NCBI GenBank assembly: GCA_037501455.1
Contig: CM074856.1
Location: 19,427,001 to 19,491,000 of the forward strand
Length of the DNA: 64,000 nt
Reading direction: 5' to 3'
Source of the DNA: Lantana camara
Taxonomy: Eukaryota > Streptophyta > Magnoliopsida > Lamiales > Verbenaceae
Under the pieces are notes generated by a model. That model did no database searches. It saw nothing but the letters and a program-made list of their open reading frames with translations, and was not told where the DNA came from. Below, piece after piece: positions 22,540-41,160 of this stretch. The position numbers and the translations under genes were made by a program. Position 1 is the first letter of the stretch; every line of letters begins with the position of its first letter.

Positions 22540-23313
22540 TGATATGGCATAATAGTACAGGGCCACGTGGCCGCCCCCTGTTGGCGCCACGTGGACCCTC
22601 ACACCAACCTGGACAAACCAGAAACGGCCTCTTGGACAGGTCATCAGATCGATATCAGGTCATCAGATCTACTTGAGGACACCAGATCGTTTGGCATACT
22701 ATGCGATCATCAGATCAACAGATCGATCTGCTCTCTCCTATGAGGAAACCCACAACATTAAGGATCCCGGAAGGCAATATCGATCTCCAGATCGATATCA
22801 TACGTCACCGGACACCCGAATACTGTAAAACACTCCTGTCGGGACACGTGTACCCTTCCCATTCCCTGGAACAGGCGTACTACGGCTCATTAATGACCGT
22901 CAGTCCCTGCTTTTACCCAAAGGGGAAAGAAGGTACAAACGACCCGCCTCAAGCCGGTTCCATCGTCCGACATCCAGCTCGACGACTGGCAACGCCATTA
23001 ATGCACACCTATAGTACACACACTACTGTGTCATTTGGCCATGACTATAAATACTCGCCCTTTGAACAGTAGTTGGTAAGCCTTTAATACGCATTCAATT
23101 GCATTTATTCTCTCTCTATAGAGCTCCATTACTGACTTGAGCGTCGGAGCGCCAAACTTGGGTAAAACCCCAAGTCCCCCAATTTGGTACTTAGCTCACG
23201 TGTGTTAGTGCTTTCAGGTCGATAAGAACCCACTCAAACAAATTCTTGACTGATTGACCCCTATCTGACAGCCAGATCGACCACGTCAGATCGACCAGAT
23301 TTGAGCCAGATCA
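22540..23313 (+). repeat. 3' LTR of the gypsy element
   Basis: Same length as the 5' LTR (774 bp), TG...CA, with about 21 single-base differences counted by eye and no indels noticed. TATA box at 23046-23053. Confidence 0.95.
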
Positions 23314-24310
23314 GTACCCACATTAAAAACTTGTTTATAATCTTAATTAAGATCTAATTCCAAGTGTAATTATAATTAAGTTTTATATCAACTCTATTTA
23401 AATTCTTATTTATATAAATTTAATAAAATTCAATCAATAGGGCAATTATGTAAAATGTAAATTAGATACATAAAAATTATTTCCTACTAAACTAATCATA
23501 ATGCAATTCTAATTGTTTAACTTTAAATAAACACATCTCTTTTTGCCCGTAAACTTTCGTTTAATTCTAATCATATTACAATCATGTATGTCTTTCTAAT
23601 TAACAAAATTGTATAATTTAGACAAATTATATAATATTAACATTATAAATTACGTTATTCTCAAATAATAATCACATGTTTATAGAAAAAAATTATTTTA
23701 CTAACCATTTTTTTAATAGTCTATTATATTATATTATAAAAATACGAGTTAATTTTTGAATTTTTTTTGAAATTTATTGGTCTCCAAAATATTCTTACCT
23801 TAATGATTTCACTAATGTCTAATTAAGTTAATTATGTAAACCAATATGTATTATAAATTATTATTGAAATTTTATAAGTACTTAATTATGGATAGAAATT
23901 TGGTTACAAGTCTAATCTTAATTGAATTTTAAATCTAACTCTAATAAATTGTACCCACATTAAAAACTTGTTTATAATCTTAATTAAGATCTAATTCTAA
24001 GTGTAATTATAATGAAGTTTTATATCAACTATATTTAAATTCTTATTTATATAAATTTAATAGAATTCAATCAATAAGGCAATTATATAAAATATAAATT
24101 AGATACATAAAAATTATTTAGATCAAATAATATATTTTTTACTAAACTAATCATAATGCAATTCTAATTGTTTAAGTTTAAATAAATACATCTCTTTTTT
24201 TCCCGTGAACTCCGTTTAATTCTATTCATATTACAATCATGTATGTCTTTCGAATTAGCAAAATTATATAATATTAACATTATAAATCACGTTATTCTCA
24301 AATAATAGAT
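23314..24310. repeat. AT-rich tandem array, units 1 and 2
   Basis: The sequence gtacccacattaaaaacttg starts at 23314 and again at 23951, a period of 637 bp. Unit 2 is incomplete and fades after about 24305. Together with the copy left of the gypsy element this makes a three-unit array into which the retrotransposon jumped at the unit boundary. Confidence 0.85.
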
Positions 24311-24668
24311 TAATTATTATTTTTTAAGTATATTTAATCCTAAACCAATTACCATTTCATAAATTTTTATCTAATTAATCTAATTACATGAAGCTCAAGT
24401 CGCATAGGATTGGAGAACAAATGATAAGGATAGAACTCCGGTGCACCCGTAAGAACTCAACAAATATCTCCAAAAAGAATATCCTGGCTACAATCCCTTG
24501 AATCTGTTCAAGAAAAGCAAATGTCAGCGGTACCGTTGGTTCGAAACCCTCACTACCCGCCAAAGAACAGATCATCAAAATGTACAGAAACTTCTCCTTC
24601 TTTCTTACACCCCACCCCACAAAGAATATTAAGAAACTGAATCTCTATCTTCTTCAACTGCATCTTCC

Positions 24669-27219
24669 ATGGCGGCGCTTTCCTTTTCAGTTTCAGCCAA
24701 TCCTCTGGTTACCTGCATCTCCACTCCATGCTATAACAGCAAAAATCCCAGAAAATTTTCGCCTATTTTAGCTTCTTTAGGCCCTTCGTCATCGTCGTCA
24801 GCTTCTTCTCATGAGTCTTCGTCGGCCACGAAAGCTGAGATTGTTGGTGTTTCGTCGAAAGGGTCGTATCCGAACAGGCCGGTTGTCGAGCCCGTGAAGG
24901 CAGATCAAGGATTGCCTTATAATTATTCGATGGGGAATACGAGTGGAAGTCCGGTTGTGAGGTTTCTGCAGTCTACTGAGTACAACATTGAAAAGGTGTG
25001 TGGAGTTCTTTAGAACTGGATATGCTGGCTTCTTGCTGTAGTTTCTAGAAAATTTTAGCGCAAACCCGGCAAATTATAGTGATAATTGCATAATTACAGT
25101 AGATTTTGGATTTTGGAACGCTAAAAAGAAAGGATTTTTGTGGACTTATTATAGGCGGCATATTTCCTTTGTGTGACTTTGGCAATCATAGTTAGCCTTT
25201 TGTAATTAATTATTAGTCCTTTTGAAAAGACTATAAATTTGAATGTTAACTGTGGGAGTTGATAAATATGAGTGAAGAAATGATTTTTGAATGAATTGTT
25301 GAAAATGGTTAATTCTTGTACTTTTTTGTGCAGGCGATATTTGATTTTCGCTTTTTGGCACTTCTGGCAATTGGGGGTTCTTTATTAGGTTCTCTGCTGT
25401 GCTTCCTCAATGTAATTTCACTAATCCCTTAACATAAATGTTAGATACTTACATTAATTCCATGTTGGATCAAAGAACTCAATGAGGCAATTATCGGAAC
25501 TATGTTCGATTTTACGTTTCTCTTGTTTTGATCCTTTGTCAAAATCAGAATTTCTATTCAATTGGTGAGAATTCCATCACATAACACTTTACCATCCAAA
25601 CTATAATTTCACCTAGCATCTTTTATTTGCACCCTTACGTGCTTCGGCGTGATGCCACGGAATCCCATTAAATATTATGTCGCAACAACGATGTATTGAC
25701 GTGTACAAGTACATATAAAGTTTATTTTTTATTTTTTGGTCAGGCATATAAAGTTTAATTAATATAGTAAAATATTACAAAAAATAATTCATGTAGTAAA
25801 ATGTGCATATTGTACATGACAAATCATCTCTTTTACATCTAAAAAGCATACCTTATTTGCAAATTAACTTTTTTGTTTTCCCCCTTTAGGGATGCGTGTA
25901 CATATTTGATGCATATAAAGTATACTGGTCAAGCTGCATCAAAGGGGTCCATTCTGGGCAAATGGTTCTAAGATTAGTTGAAGCTATTGGTAAGTTCTCT
26001 TACCACTTTTCCTACATCAAAACACTCATTTCAGACTCTTCTCGACATCAAGCAATTGGCTCTTAGTTCATCTCCAGTGATTTTGCTTTTATCGTCGTGG
26101 GGCTAATATTGTCGCCCACATTCATGCTCGCAAGTCGCAATGCAGTCTCGATCTGCGTTGGTGTTTTTAATTTTCTTGTAGTTGCTCTTAACTGTATTCA
26201 GTCTGACATGATTGGCTCTAGATCTACATTATTCGCCATCGTTGGAGGGCTTCCCCTTTCAAATAGAAAAAAGAAGTATTTTATTTCTCGAATTTCTTGA
26301 ATGTTAATTGTTTGCATCTTATGTAATTTCAGATGTTTATCTTGCTGGAACTGTGATGTTAATATTCGGCATGGGGTTGTATGGATTATTCATTTCAAAT
26401 GTGCCTCCTAACATACCTCCCGCCATTGACCGTGCACTCAAAGGATCTTCCTTATTTGGGATGTTTGCTCTAAAGGTACGTGTGTTTTTGTGTACCAAAT
26501 GATCACATTCTCAAAATTGTGTTCTTTTTGTGTCAATATTCACTTTATGTGGTGCCAAAGTAGCATTATGTAAGAGTTTTTATTAACGGCACGGAAGAGG
26601 TATGGTATTATTCCTGAAGTTTGTATAATTATAAATACATCCCCTCACAAGTTTGAAATATGACTTTCAATACCCTTACTTTTAGCAAACAATTGGAAAT
26701 CATCCTATGAATAAGGGAATTCGCTATATACACCTACACACGATAAAAGTAGGGAGTTGTAGATGTTGGAGCGAATCGGAAGAGAAGATAGGACTCAAAG
26801 CTCTAATATCACGGAAAATTTCAAAATATTACAAAATTATCAGGAAACTTGTCTTGCCCTGTGCTTTCTACTTATGACTTTTTCGTTTTTCGTTGTAGTG
26901 TCGCAAATGCCCCCATACAGTGGTCGAAAAACCTAAAAGCAAAAAAAAAAAACTTCTACCATGTTATTTATCGTTTATAGTCAAATTTTTTATGCGCATG
27001 CAGGAGAGACCAAAGTGGATGAAGATAAGTTCCCTCGACGAACTAAAGACTAAAGTAGGACACGTAATAGTGATGATTCTTCTTGTGAAGATGTTTGAAA
27101 GGAGCAAGTTCGTGACAATAACAACCGGATTGGACTTATTAAGCTACTCCGTATGTATCTTCTTGTCTTCGGCTTCTTTGTACATTCTTCACAATTTACA
27201 TAAGACAGAAGACCATTAA
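24669..27219 (+). CDS. UPF0114 family plastid membrane protein, five exons
   Basis: Exons 24669-24995, 25334-25411, 25890-25989, 26333-26475 and 27004-27219 join in phase at GT-AG sites and encode 287 residues. The first about 60 residues are Ser-rich, low in acidic residues and contain PRKFSPILASLG, a likely plastid transit peptide. The conserved part begins VVRFLQSTEYNIEK, continues AIFDFRFLALLAIGGSLLGSLL, DVYLAGTVMLIFGMGLYGLFI and WMKISSLDELKTKVGHVIVM, and ends with a hydrophobic helix. These are the landmarks of UPF0114 (bacterial YqhA-like) membrane proteins with about four membrane helices. The biochemical role is unknown; a plastid envelope or thylakoid location is inferred. The start is the ATG in gcttccatggcgg-like context. 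Intron 3 contains a decayed LINE piece. Confidence 0.88.
26085..26290 (+). mobile_element. possible LINE RNase H fragment in an intron
   Basis: Within intron 3 of the UPF0114 gene one frame reads RRGANIVAHIHAR, like the RRxANxVAHxLAR motif near the end of plant LINE RNase H domains; a following frame gives LNCIQSDMIGS. Short and frame-broken. It could be coincidence. Confidence 0.35.
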
Positions 27220-27560
27220 TACAAACATATTGTACTTGCTCTTTTGTTTATGCTTATTTAGTTACTACGAACGTTCCTCTATGTAACATCTTTGTTGCAC
27301 TGACATCCAAAAGAAACTGAGAAAATAAGTATAATATTTAACTACTTTATTGCCGTGACATTATATGCAAAATGATAATGAAAAAAAATATGTATAACAT
27401 AGAATCCAAATGAAAACGAAAAAGATAAGTACATATGTAACATCTATTGAAAAGTTAATAATGGCGGCTTCAACGATGGTAACATGAAGCTGTAAATGTT
27501 GATGAATGATGAATGTGGAAAGCCAAATAGCCAATATCACAGTGCACCGCCATTCGCATA
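27220..27560 (+). other. 3' UTR and intergenic DNA
   Basis: AT-rich sequence after the UPF0114 stop codon, with no frame of interest before the tandem repeat begins. Confidence 0.4.
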
Positions 27561-28797
27561 GTAAAATTGTTATGCAAACAGCTAAAAACTTCTATAAATA
27601 AGTGCACCGTAAAATTCCTATGCAAACTGTGAAAATTTTCTATAAATAGTGTGTAAAAAAATTTTATAAATGTTTTCTCAGTTAGTTTCGCAACATCTTT
27701 ATTAATTCTTAAAATACTTTGGATGCCAGCAAAATTCCTATGCAAACTGTGAAAATTTTCTATAAATAGTGTGTAAAAATTTTTTATAAATATTTTCTCA
27801 GTTAGTTTCGCAACATCTTTATTAATTCTTAAAATACTTTGGATGCCAGTAGGGGTGTAAACGGATAATAAACGGATCGGATGTATGATTACCATATCCT
27901 TATCCGTTTATAATTCGAACGGATACGGATAATATCCTTTTAAATCGAATTCGGATAATATCCTTTTTATACGGATACAAGGCGGATTCGGGCGGATTCG
28001 GATTTTAATCGGATTTTCAACTATTCAAAATTTGACATAAATTATTTATTTATATAACTTCGAATTTTAATCAGATTATCAACTATTCATTTATAGATAA
28101 ATTATTTAATAATTATATAACTTTGAATATATATATTTTAGACGAATAGAGAAATAATAAGTATATCTATATAGATCATTTTTATATTTTAGCGAATGTA
28201 TAAATGTTGTGAAATTATAAATTTTATCATATAATTAATTTGAAATATAATATTTTTATTAATAACATAATATATGTTAATTATATTATCTCTATATGAA
28301 TATTGACGTGAACATATAGTTACTAATAAAACCTAAGGTTTTTCTTTAATAAATGCGCTAAAAAATTTACTTAATACTAATAATCTATCGTACATACACA
28401 GTTTTGTGTATATATTTTAATATAATACATTATTTATCGGATACGGATTACGGATAAATCGGATAACGGATATATCTAACGGATAATGAAACGGATCGGA
28501 TGTTAAACGGATCGGATGCCTTATTACCATATCCTTATCCGTTTATAATTCGGATGTCTATAATCGAATACGGATAATATCCTCTTGAGACGGATTCGGA
28601 TAATATCCTCTGTAAACGAATTCGAATGCGGACGGATATCGGATTTTCGAATATCCATTTACAGCCCTAGATGCCAGTAAAATTCCTATGCAAACTGTGA
28701 AAATTTTCTATAAATAGTGTGTAAAAATTTTTTATAAATATTTTCTCAGTTAGTTTCGCAACATCTTTATTAATTCTTAAAATACTTTGGATGCAAA
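27561..28797. repeat. 120-bp tandem repeat, split by a transposon
   Basis: Units starting aaaattcctatgcaaactgtg at 27611, 27731 and 28679 (period 120 bp between the first two). A degenerate partial unit lies at 27561-27610. The third unit is displaced by an 820-bp hAT-type element that entered at the unit end (gatgccag). Confidence 0.88.
27850..28669 (+). mobile_element. non-autonomous hAT-type element, CGGATA family, copy 1
   Basis: 820 bp. Termini taggggtgtaaacggata and tatccatttacagcccta are imperfect inverted repeats. The 8-bp duplication gatgccag lies at 27842-27849 and 28670-28677, as expected for hAT. Subterminal regions are packed with cggata/tatccg words and the centre is very AT-rich. 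There is no coding frame. Confidence 0.85.
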
Positions 28798-28823
28798 GTG
28801 ATGAAAAAGAAAAAGCAAAAATT

Positions 28824-28894
28824 GCGTTTGCCGGGAGTCGAACCCGGGTCTATTGCTTGGAAGGCAATTATCCTAACCGTTGGACTACAAACGC
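28824..28894 (-). tRNA. tRNA-Gly (anticodon TCC)
   Basis: The minus strand folds as a complete cloverleaf: acceptor GCGTTTG/CAAACGC, D arm GTCCAACGGTTAGGAT, anticodon loop CTTCCAA (anticodon TCC), T arm CCGGGTTCGACTCCCGG. A T-rich run (ttttt) follows 3', the pol III stop signal. A CAA (acaacag) lies just upstream, a usual plant tRNA start context. It reads GGA codons in cytosolic translation. The internal A and B boxes look intact. Confidence 0.95.
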
Positions 28895-29624
28895 TGTTGT
28901 GTAATTTTTGTAAGCCTTTTCTTCTAGTAAAAGTAATTCGTACTCTGCATATTTTTCTAAGAGTATGACAACTCATGATCAAATAATTACACTTAATAAC
29001 ACTTATATTATGTCATGAAATAAGTAATTACAAGAAGCACATATCGAGTAGGATCTGTTAATTTTTTTTATGACGCTATCAAAAATAGATTTGATATACC
29101 CGATTCATCCTTTACGTTTTTTGTATTTAATTTCAATGATTGGGTAACCCCTAAAATTCTAGTTGGTTTTTTTTTTCATAGTTTGTAGTTACTAGTTAGT
29201 AATTTCTTGAATAGATGTAAGTGCAATGATTAGATTAAAGAGGTCACAAATTGTAGTTTCCTAATATCTCTTTTATATATTCCGTTATGTTGTAAGTGTA
29301 ATTAATCCAATTACTTTTCATTTTATTATATGTTCAAGTAAGTTGGAAATTTAAATATATTATTTTTTTACCGCTAATATTTGTTTACTTGCATATAAAA
29401 CTTATTTAACAATGATATTATGTTTTTAAAACATTACTCAAGTATCTCATTAATATAGTATAACACCAATCTAACAATGATAATTATGTTTTTAAAACAT
29501 TATGCAAGTATCTAATTAATATAGTATAACACCAATCGATAAACTGTGGTTATCTGTCCATATTATCTGCCCATACGTACAGTAATCATTTAAATGCAGC
29601 AGAGTAGTATATAAGAAACGGTAC

Positions 29625-29667
<43 letters not shown>

Positions 29668-30266
29668 ATATAGGTTCGTTTATAAGCTACCTTTAATTTT
29701 GATTAGTGAATTACAATCTTTCCACTTATTACTTCATTTTATTTTTAGTGGTAAATTTACTTTGTCTCCTTATACTTTGAATTTATTTCAATTATCCCTT
29801 CTACTAAGAGAATTTTCATCAAAATTACCCTTCCCCCCAAAAAAATATAATAAAAAAAATGGTCCGATGGTAAATACCCCTAACTAAAAGGAGTTTAGAT
29901 ACAATTTGCCCTTTCTTTTATGGCTACGTATCTTACCGAACTTGCCATTAACAACATAATCACATGAAATGAAATGGATTCTAAAACTGCAGTGACAGAA
30001 ATGGACTGATATGAACATATGAAATTCACAAAACAAACTGGGATATGAGATTGAAGGCTCAGATTTTACCAATACATTTCAGCAATAAGTTACTGTACAG
30101 CAGCCATCTAGTACAAGATCAGTTTACGCCTTCAAGAAATGCTCAAACGAAAGATAGCATTAGCCGCGCTCCAACCAAATCGGGGAATAATAGCCAAACA
30201 CCTCGTTTGATGAATGCAACAGTTCGAAGACTATACAAGCAGAAATCATAATATGGACAAGGTTTC
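28895..30266. other. AT-rich intergenic DNA
   Basis: No gene seen. A tandem pair of about 66 bp (aacaatgataattatgttttt and relatives, with atagtataacaccaatc) lies at 29409-29540, and a (TA)n microsatellite at 29628-29662. The right end should hold the 3' UTR of the next minus-strand gene. Confidence 0.5.
29628..29662. repeat. (TA)n microsatellite
   Basis: An uninterrupted run of alternating t and a, about 35 bases. Confidence 0.95.
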
Positions 30267-36400
<6,134 letters not shown>

Positions 36401-36825
36401 TGTTGAGAGAAATCTTTGTGGAAGAAGAATTTGAACTGAAACTGAAAGCGAAGTGCGGTTTATCAGATTCTTCTATTTATTTGAATTTTTTTTGATTCAG
36501 ACAGGTCAGGTCAGTTATGGTGTTCTGTTCTACCAAATGATTTTCAGAGCTTTTTTGACATGTGCGTCCTTTAGATTTCGCGTCGTCACATGTCGCCATC
36601 GATTATGATAAGTCAATTAGTCCTAAACAAATATATTCCAATAGGTGGTGTTGGAATCCTCAACCACTAAAAGTTGTTAATACATTTAATTTATTTTGAT
36701 AAAATATAAAATTCTATTATATAGTGATTCAAAATCTATGATTAATGTGCTTCTAAACGACTAAACCCACATTTGTTAAATTTTATATTACGATCTAAAT
36801 GTATACATAATTTTTGGTAAATATA
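36401..36825 (-). other. promoter side of the GFAT gene and intergenic DNA
   Basis: The minus strand has an AAATAAATAG word about 75 bp upstream of the start codon (plus 36470-36480), a weak TATA candidate. The rest is AT-rich without a visible gene. Confidence 0.35.
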
Positions 36826-36993
36826 AATACATTTTTTTGGTTCTATAGCCCATTTTCATGGGTTGAACAGGGACGGACAACTTAGTGTGTAAAGTTCTCC
36901 CTACCAACGGTAGCTGCATTCCCAAAAATTCGAACTCAATACATCTGATTAAACTAGTATAGTGCAAAACCGTTAAGCTACACCACTTGATGG
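36826..36993 (-). mobile_element. tRNA-derived SINE with 11-bp target duplication
   Basis: The minus strand starts with an A-box region (caagtggtgtagcttaacgg) and a B box (gagttcgaat), and ends in a short A tail (plus strand attttttt at 36829-36838). The direct repeat tggtaaatata lies at 36815-36825 and 36994-37004. About 168 bp. Confidence 0.85.
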
Positions 36994-37004
36994 TGGTAAA
37001 TATA

Positions 37005-37683
37005 TTGATTGGGCGTTAATATGATGTCAAGGAAATTTATTTTGGTGGGAAAAGGTCCAAAGTTTACTTGGGTTTGAGCCATGAGAGTCCTTTTCTTGCT
37101 ACGATGGACATGATGGTAAGAGATTAAGTTGGGGACATATTGAGATTTTGTTTATTATTGACACTTCAACACTCAATTTAATAAACCTAAAGAGGAGGTC
37201 TAAGTGTGCAGGAATTAATATATTTAATGTTGTTGGAATATCTTACCAAGTGACATAAAAGGTGGGGTACTTATAGGGGAATATCACGGGTATTTTCATT
37301 TAATTTGCCACCAATGGGAAATCTAATGAAGTTAACGGTAAGTTAGTGACTTAATGGATGGGTGTATATTGGTAGGAGATATCAGTCCTATTGCAATGAC
37401 ATAGTGGAGGAGAGGTGCGTACGTAGCATTAATAATTTATACGGAGCAATTAATGCTACTGATAATATCACGCTCGGGGTGTCATGGGCCTCAAGATGGG
37501 CTCTCAAAGGAAGGCCTCGGTATTGACGCTTGGAGGACGCTTCCTGATGGAAGAATAAACTTATTGAGTTCTGCTTGTGGTGGGGGCTCGAGGGGCCTAT
37601 GCGCCTAACAGGGATCCATTTGGCACGAGCTGATTAATCCGAGAGATATTGACGTGACACGTGCATTTTTGAATACGTTTCAG
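37005..37683. other. intergenic DNA, nothing certain
   Basis: No coding frame with recognisable similarity. A GC-richer patch lies at 37460-37640. A tttcag acceptor-like word sits directly before the next coding remnant. Confidence 0.4.
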
Positions 37684-37797
37684 GTGTGGTCTGGTATGAA
37701 GGAAATAGTGGATAAGAAAGGGATCGAAAAGTATAAATGCAAGTTTTGTGACAAGGCATTTTTAAAACAAAAACAAGTACATCACACATGACTAGAT

Positions 37798-39988
37798 TGT
37801 TGGGAATAGTGCCCCTGAAAATTCAATTTGTTGGATTAATTAAATTGAATTTACAGCAAGATGTGAGTATTTCACATATTGATAATTATTGGCATGTGAT
37901 GGTATTCTCATATGAAATGTGTTTCATAGGAAAAGATTTTGAATACCGAAATCACGTGTCATTAAAGTTCTAGTCCGTAAGATAAGAATATGTTCTTATC
38001 AAGACTATAACGTGGTTATATAAGATGATTAGTCTTTCGTCATAGGGAATGGTGATTCCAATTATAACACGTTGATGATTTTCAATAGGATTGGAAACAT
38101 TGGAATGGACCACTGAGATTATTCATTTTATACTGCTATCTAAAATAAATAAAATCTAGGAAGCATTGTACTCTTAATCCTGACAATATTTCGGCTTTAG
38201 GCATGTAGTGTTAGTCACTGTAATATACTCGAAGTGATGTCTCGGTAACGGGTGGCCAAAATACTTTGTACGTTCGGTGACTGCATGAAATGTGCTAAAG
38301 AGTTATATTGATCGAGAAATCTGTGGCCTTGCTAGAAGGTAAAAGATATCCCTGAAATAGATTTGCAAAAGTTCGAATTAAGACTTTGGTCGAAGCACTT
38401 CGCGTGATACGTCACCGAAGTTGTATGTTGAATGTGTTTCACATACAGAGAATTTGAACTTAAGGCGAATCAATAAATTTCAGATTGGAGGTGAAAGATA
38501 AATGATAGTAGTGACAATTTATTTTTCATGTATATCTACACGGAGGAGTAAAATGTGAAATTATTCTAGATCGATAAATTCGTGAATAATTTAATTAATT
38601 TTAGAGTGCAACAATATTTATTTAGTGGAACTAAATATTGTTAAACGGTAATTAATTACTATCATGAGATGATAATATATTAACCCGTTTGGATCGAAAA
38701 TTAATTAGTCCTGCAGGTCCCCTTGCAAGCCCCACTAAAGACCTAAATAGAAAATATTAAAAGGAGAGAGAGAAATGAATTTTCAAAGTGTTTGAAAATA
38801 GCCAAGGGATTTATTTTAAGAAAATAAATCAAAGTTCCAAAGAGTTGGAAATGCCCGAAATTTCATTTTGGAGAAAATGAAAAATTTTATTTTATTTTTT
38901 TTTTAAAAATACTGACGTGTCAGGTGCCGACGTGGCACCTGACATGGCACGCCACGTCAGCAGGTCAGGGCCCAGTTGGTACTGATGTAATGCCCACGTG
39001 GCACGCCGTGTGTACGGCTGAGATCGCACCCCGTCAACACAGATGAATGGCCTAGATGTGATCTGGTATTGGGCCAGTCAACCGGGTCAGTCAACGGGGT
39101 AGCATCGGTTCGAAACGGGTCCGGGTCAATAGAACTGGGCACGTGGTAGGACCAGGATTGGCCACATCTCGAACCGGGTTCGTCTGGACCGGTCCAAGTC
39201 TAGAAGCCCTAGAGCCACGTGTGTTTCACACATGCTACCTTCAGGTGGCGCGTGAGGGCGCGTCCAGCAGCCGATCGATGCGTGGCTGGTGGCACTGAAC
39301 TCGTGGCGATGAGACCTTGAACGTGGTGCCCTCAGACTCCGTCAATTTGGCAAGTTGGACAAGTGGGAAAGTGAAATTACCAAAATACCCTTGACTTTTG
39401 CCTATATATAGGCCTTGGCTCTTCATTTTTTCACACAACATTTGGGATGATTTTGGCTGATTTTTAGCTTTGAAATAAAGTCTCATTTTCTCCTAATTAT
39501 TTGGAATTAATTTCAATTAGGTTTTTATATATTTAATATATAAAACACTTATTTCGGGAGTTCAAACTCTGAAAAGAGTTTTCTAGTTTAAAGTTTTATT
39601 TTCTCAAGCATTTAGGGAAATGTTTGTGGAGCCCACACTCTGAGGGTCAAACCGGGGATATTACGGGGAAGATCTGCCGGTTTCACGAAAAACAAAGGAG
39701 CTGGAAAAATGCCGTAAGATAGCCATATTTGGAATACGGTAATATTTTACAGTTATATTATTTTTAAGTATGATAAATTATATGTTCTTAAGTGTTAATT
39801 GCATGTTAGAAATTTATCTGTTTAGTGATTTAAAATTTATTATCAATTGCATGTATATACTTGAGTAGGTCCGGCTAGTCTTCCGCTATTGTATTAAAAT
39901 GTTTTAGAAATATTTTAATACTTGTATTATAAGAAAAATCTTAAAATACGGTCCCGTACCGTTACTGTTTTGGGTCCACCACCCAGCA
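37798..39988. mobile_element. solo LTR of a copia-like retrotransposon, 2.19 kb
   Basis: Starts tgttgggaatagtgcccc and ends ttttgggtccaccacccagca (TG...CA). Flanks tagat (37793-37797) and tagac (39989-39993) match at 4 of 5. The start matches a second LTR at 44964 (tgttaggaatagtgccct) of nearly the same length. No internal retrotransposon domain adjoins it, so it is a solo LTR left by recombination. A GC-rich palindromic patch (acgtgtcaggtgccgacgtggcacctgac) is at about 38914-38942. Confidence 0.8.
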
Positions 39989-40258
39989 TAGACATCTCAA
40001 AGTGTGTGTAAAGTACCTGAAAATGGAAAGGAAAAAGTGTAGAAAGTTCGAAGCAAATGCATTTGGGGTTTGGTCCTACAAACACTACACTACCTCCATT
40101 GCAAGACGAAAATTTTGATATGGAGAAGATAAAACAACATCAATCATTATGTTGATGATGCATAATATTCCCTTTATTGTAGAGTTAGAGAGATTTAATA
40201 TGTTATTACTGGGTGTAAAGTTTTAACCATATATGCGTGCAAGCGTTAACTGGCAATT

Positions 40259-41160
40259 GTAGAACATAAGGTGTCTATCACATAGGGAAGGAAAAATTAA
40301 ACAATCGCCTATCGCAATCCAAATTTACAAACAAACTCTCGCTTAGCAAGCAAATTCTAAAATGCCATATAAGCATATGAGCAAAAAAACCTATAAAAAC
40401 TCATATAAGCATATACTCAGAACATATCAACTACACGTTTGTCATCCCCTTAGTTAAAGGGGTTTAACTACCCATGCTAATAGAAAGCGAAAACATATAA
40501 CTAATAAAAGCAACGAAATTCATATTCATAAAGTAAACTAATCAACTAGAGTCTAAAAAGTAAAGCAATTGTTCTCAAAGAGAAATTGTAAAGTAAAAGT
40601 GAATTTTCGTTTTTTTCTCCTCCTCCAAAATTTGACTCCAACTTCTTGACTTCTCCCTCTATCGAGTGATCCCATTTTGACCTCTCCCCCGTGGCTTTTT
40701 TCTCTTGCTTTCTCAGGGTCAGACACCTTTAAATAGGAGTGTAAACCTAGGTTAACCTGATGGGTTTGGGCTGTGAGTAAGATGAGTCGGAGATTCTCTA
40801 AAGAGTACGCTTGATTTTTCAAGATTTAGCAGCATGATTTTGTCGGGTCTTCCAAGATTTCACTGGATCCTCCTCTCGCGGCCGCCATACTTTCTGCACT
40901 ATAGCTATTCGTAGCGGCAAAACACTTAAAATGTGTTAGTGAATTTTCCTTCATTAGCGGCCGTGACTTGTTCCCTTTATAATTCTTTAGTTGTTGCTAA
41001 GCAACGTAGATTGACCCTTTTGAGTTTGTTTCTTCCATATTCGCTTTCATCTTTGCCTTTTTTTAATTTTAACTCAGGTATATCTTGAAATAGCACATTC
41101 TTAGTCTAATAAAGCTAAAATAGGGCATAAAATAGGCCTTAATTTATGCTAAAAACATGA
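40259..41160. other. 0.9-kb unidentified insertion in the hAT remnant
   Basis: The hAT reading stops at about 40250 and resumes after 41160. The 5-bp word caatt lies on both sides (40254-40258 and 41161-41165). The interior has no clear terminal repeats and no domain; it contains runs like cgcctatcgcaatcc and gctaaaatagggcataaaat. It could be a solo LTR or other element; unproven. Confidence 0.35.

Larger units (their letters stand above)
11612..23313 (+). mobile_element. near-complete Tat-type Ty3/gypsy LTR retrotransposon
   Basis: Two 774-bp LTRs (11612-12385 and 22540-23313) bound an 11.7-kb element flanked by the 5-bp duplication gtacc (11607-11611 and 23314-23318). A primer-binding region (tggcgccgtctgtggga) follows the left LTR, and a purine tract (ggggggcc) precedes the right LTR. 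Order: gag, protease, reverse transcriptase, RNase H, a second RNase H, integrase, a non-coding tandem array, then an antisense gene. Two RNase H domains and a 3' antisense gene are features of the Tat lineage. By eye the LTRs differ at about 21 of 774 positions, so insertion is fairly recent. Two nonsense codons in gag-pol make it non-autonomous now. Confidence 0.95.

Noticed and set aside
27611..28797. Regular repeats considered as a CRISPR-like array
   Set aside because: The units are directly adjacent 120-bp tandem copies without variable spacers, in a plant nuclear context.
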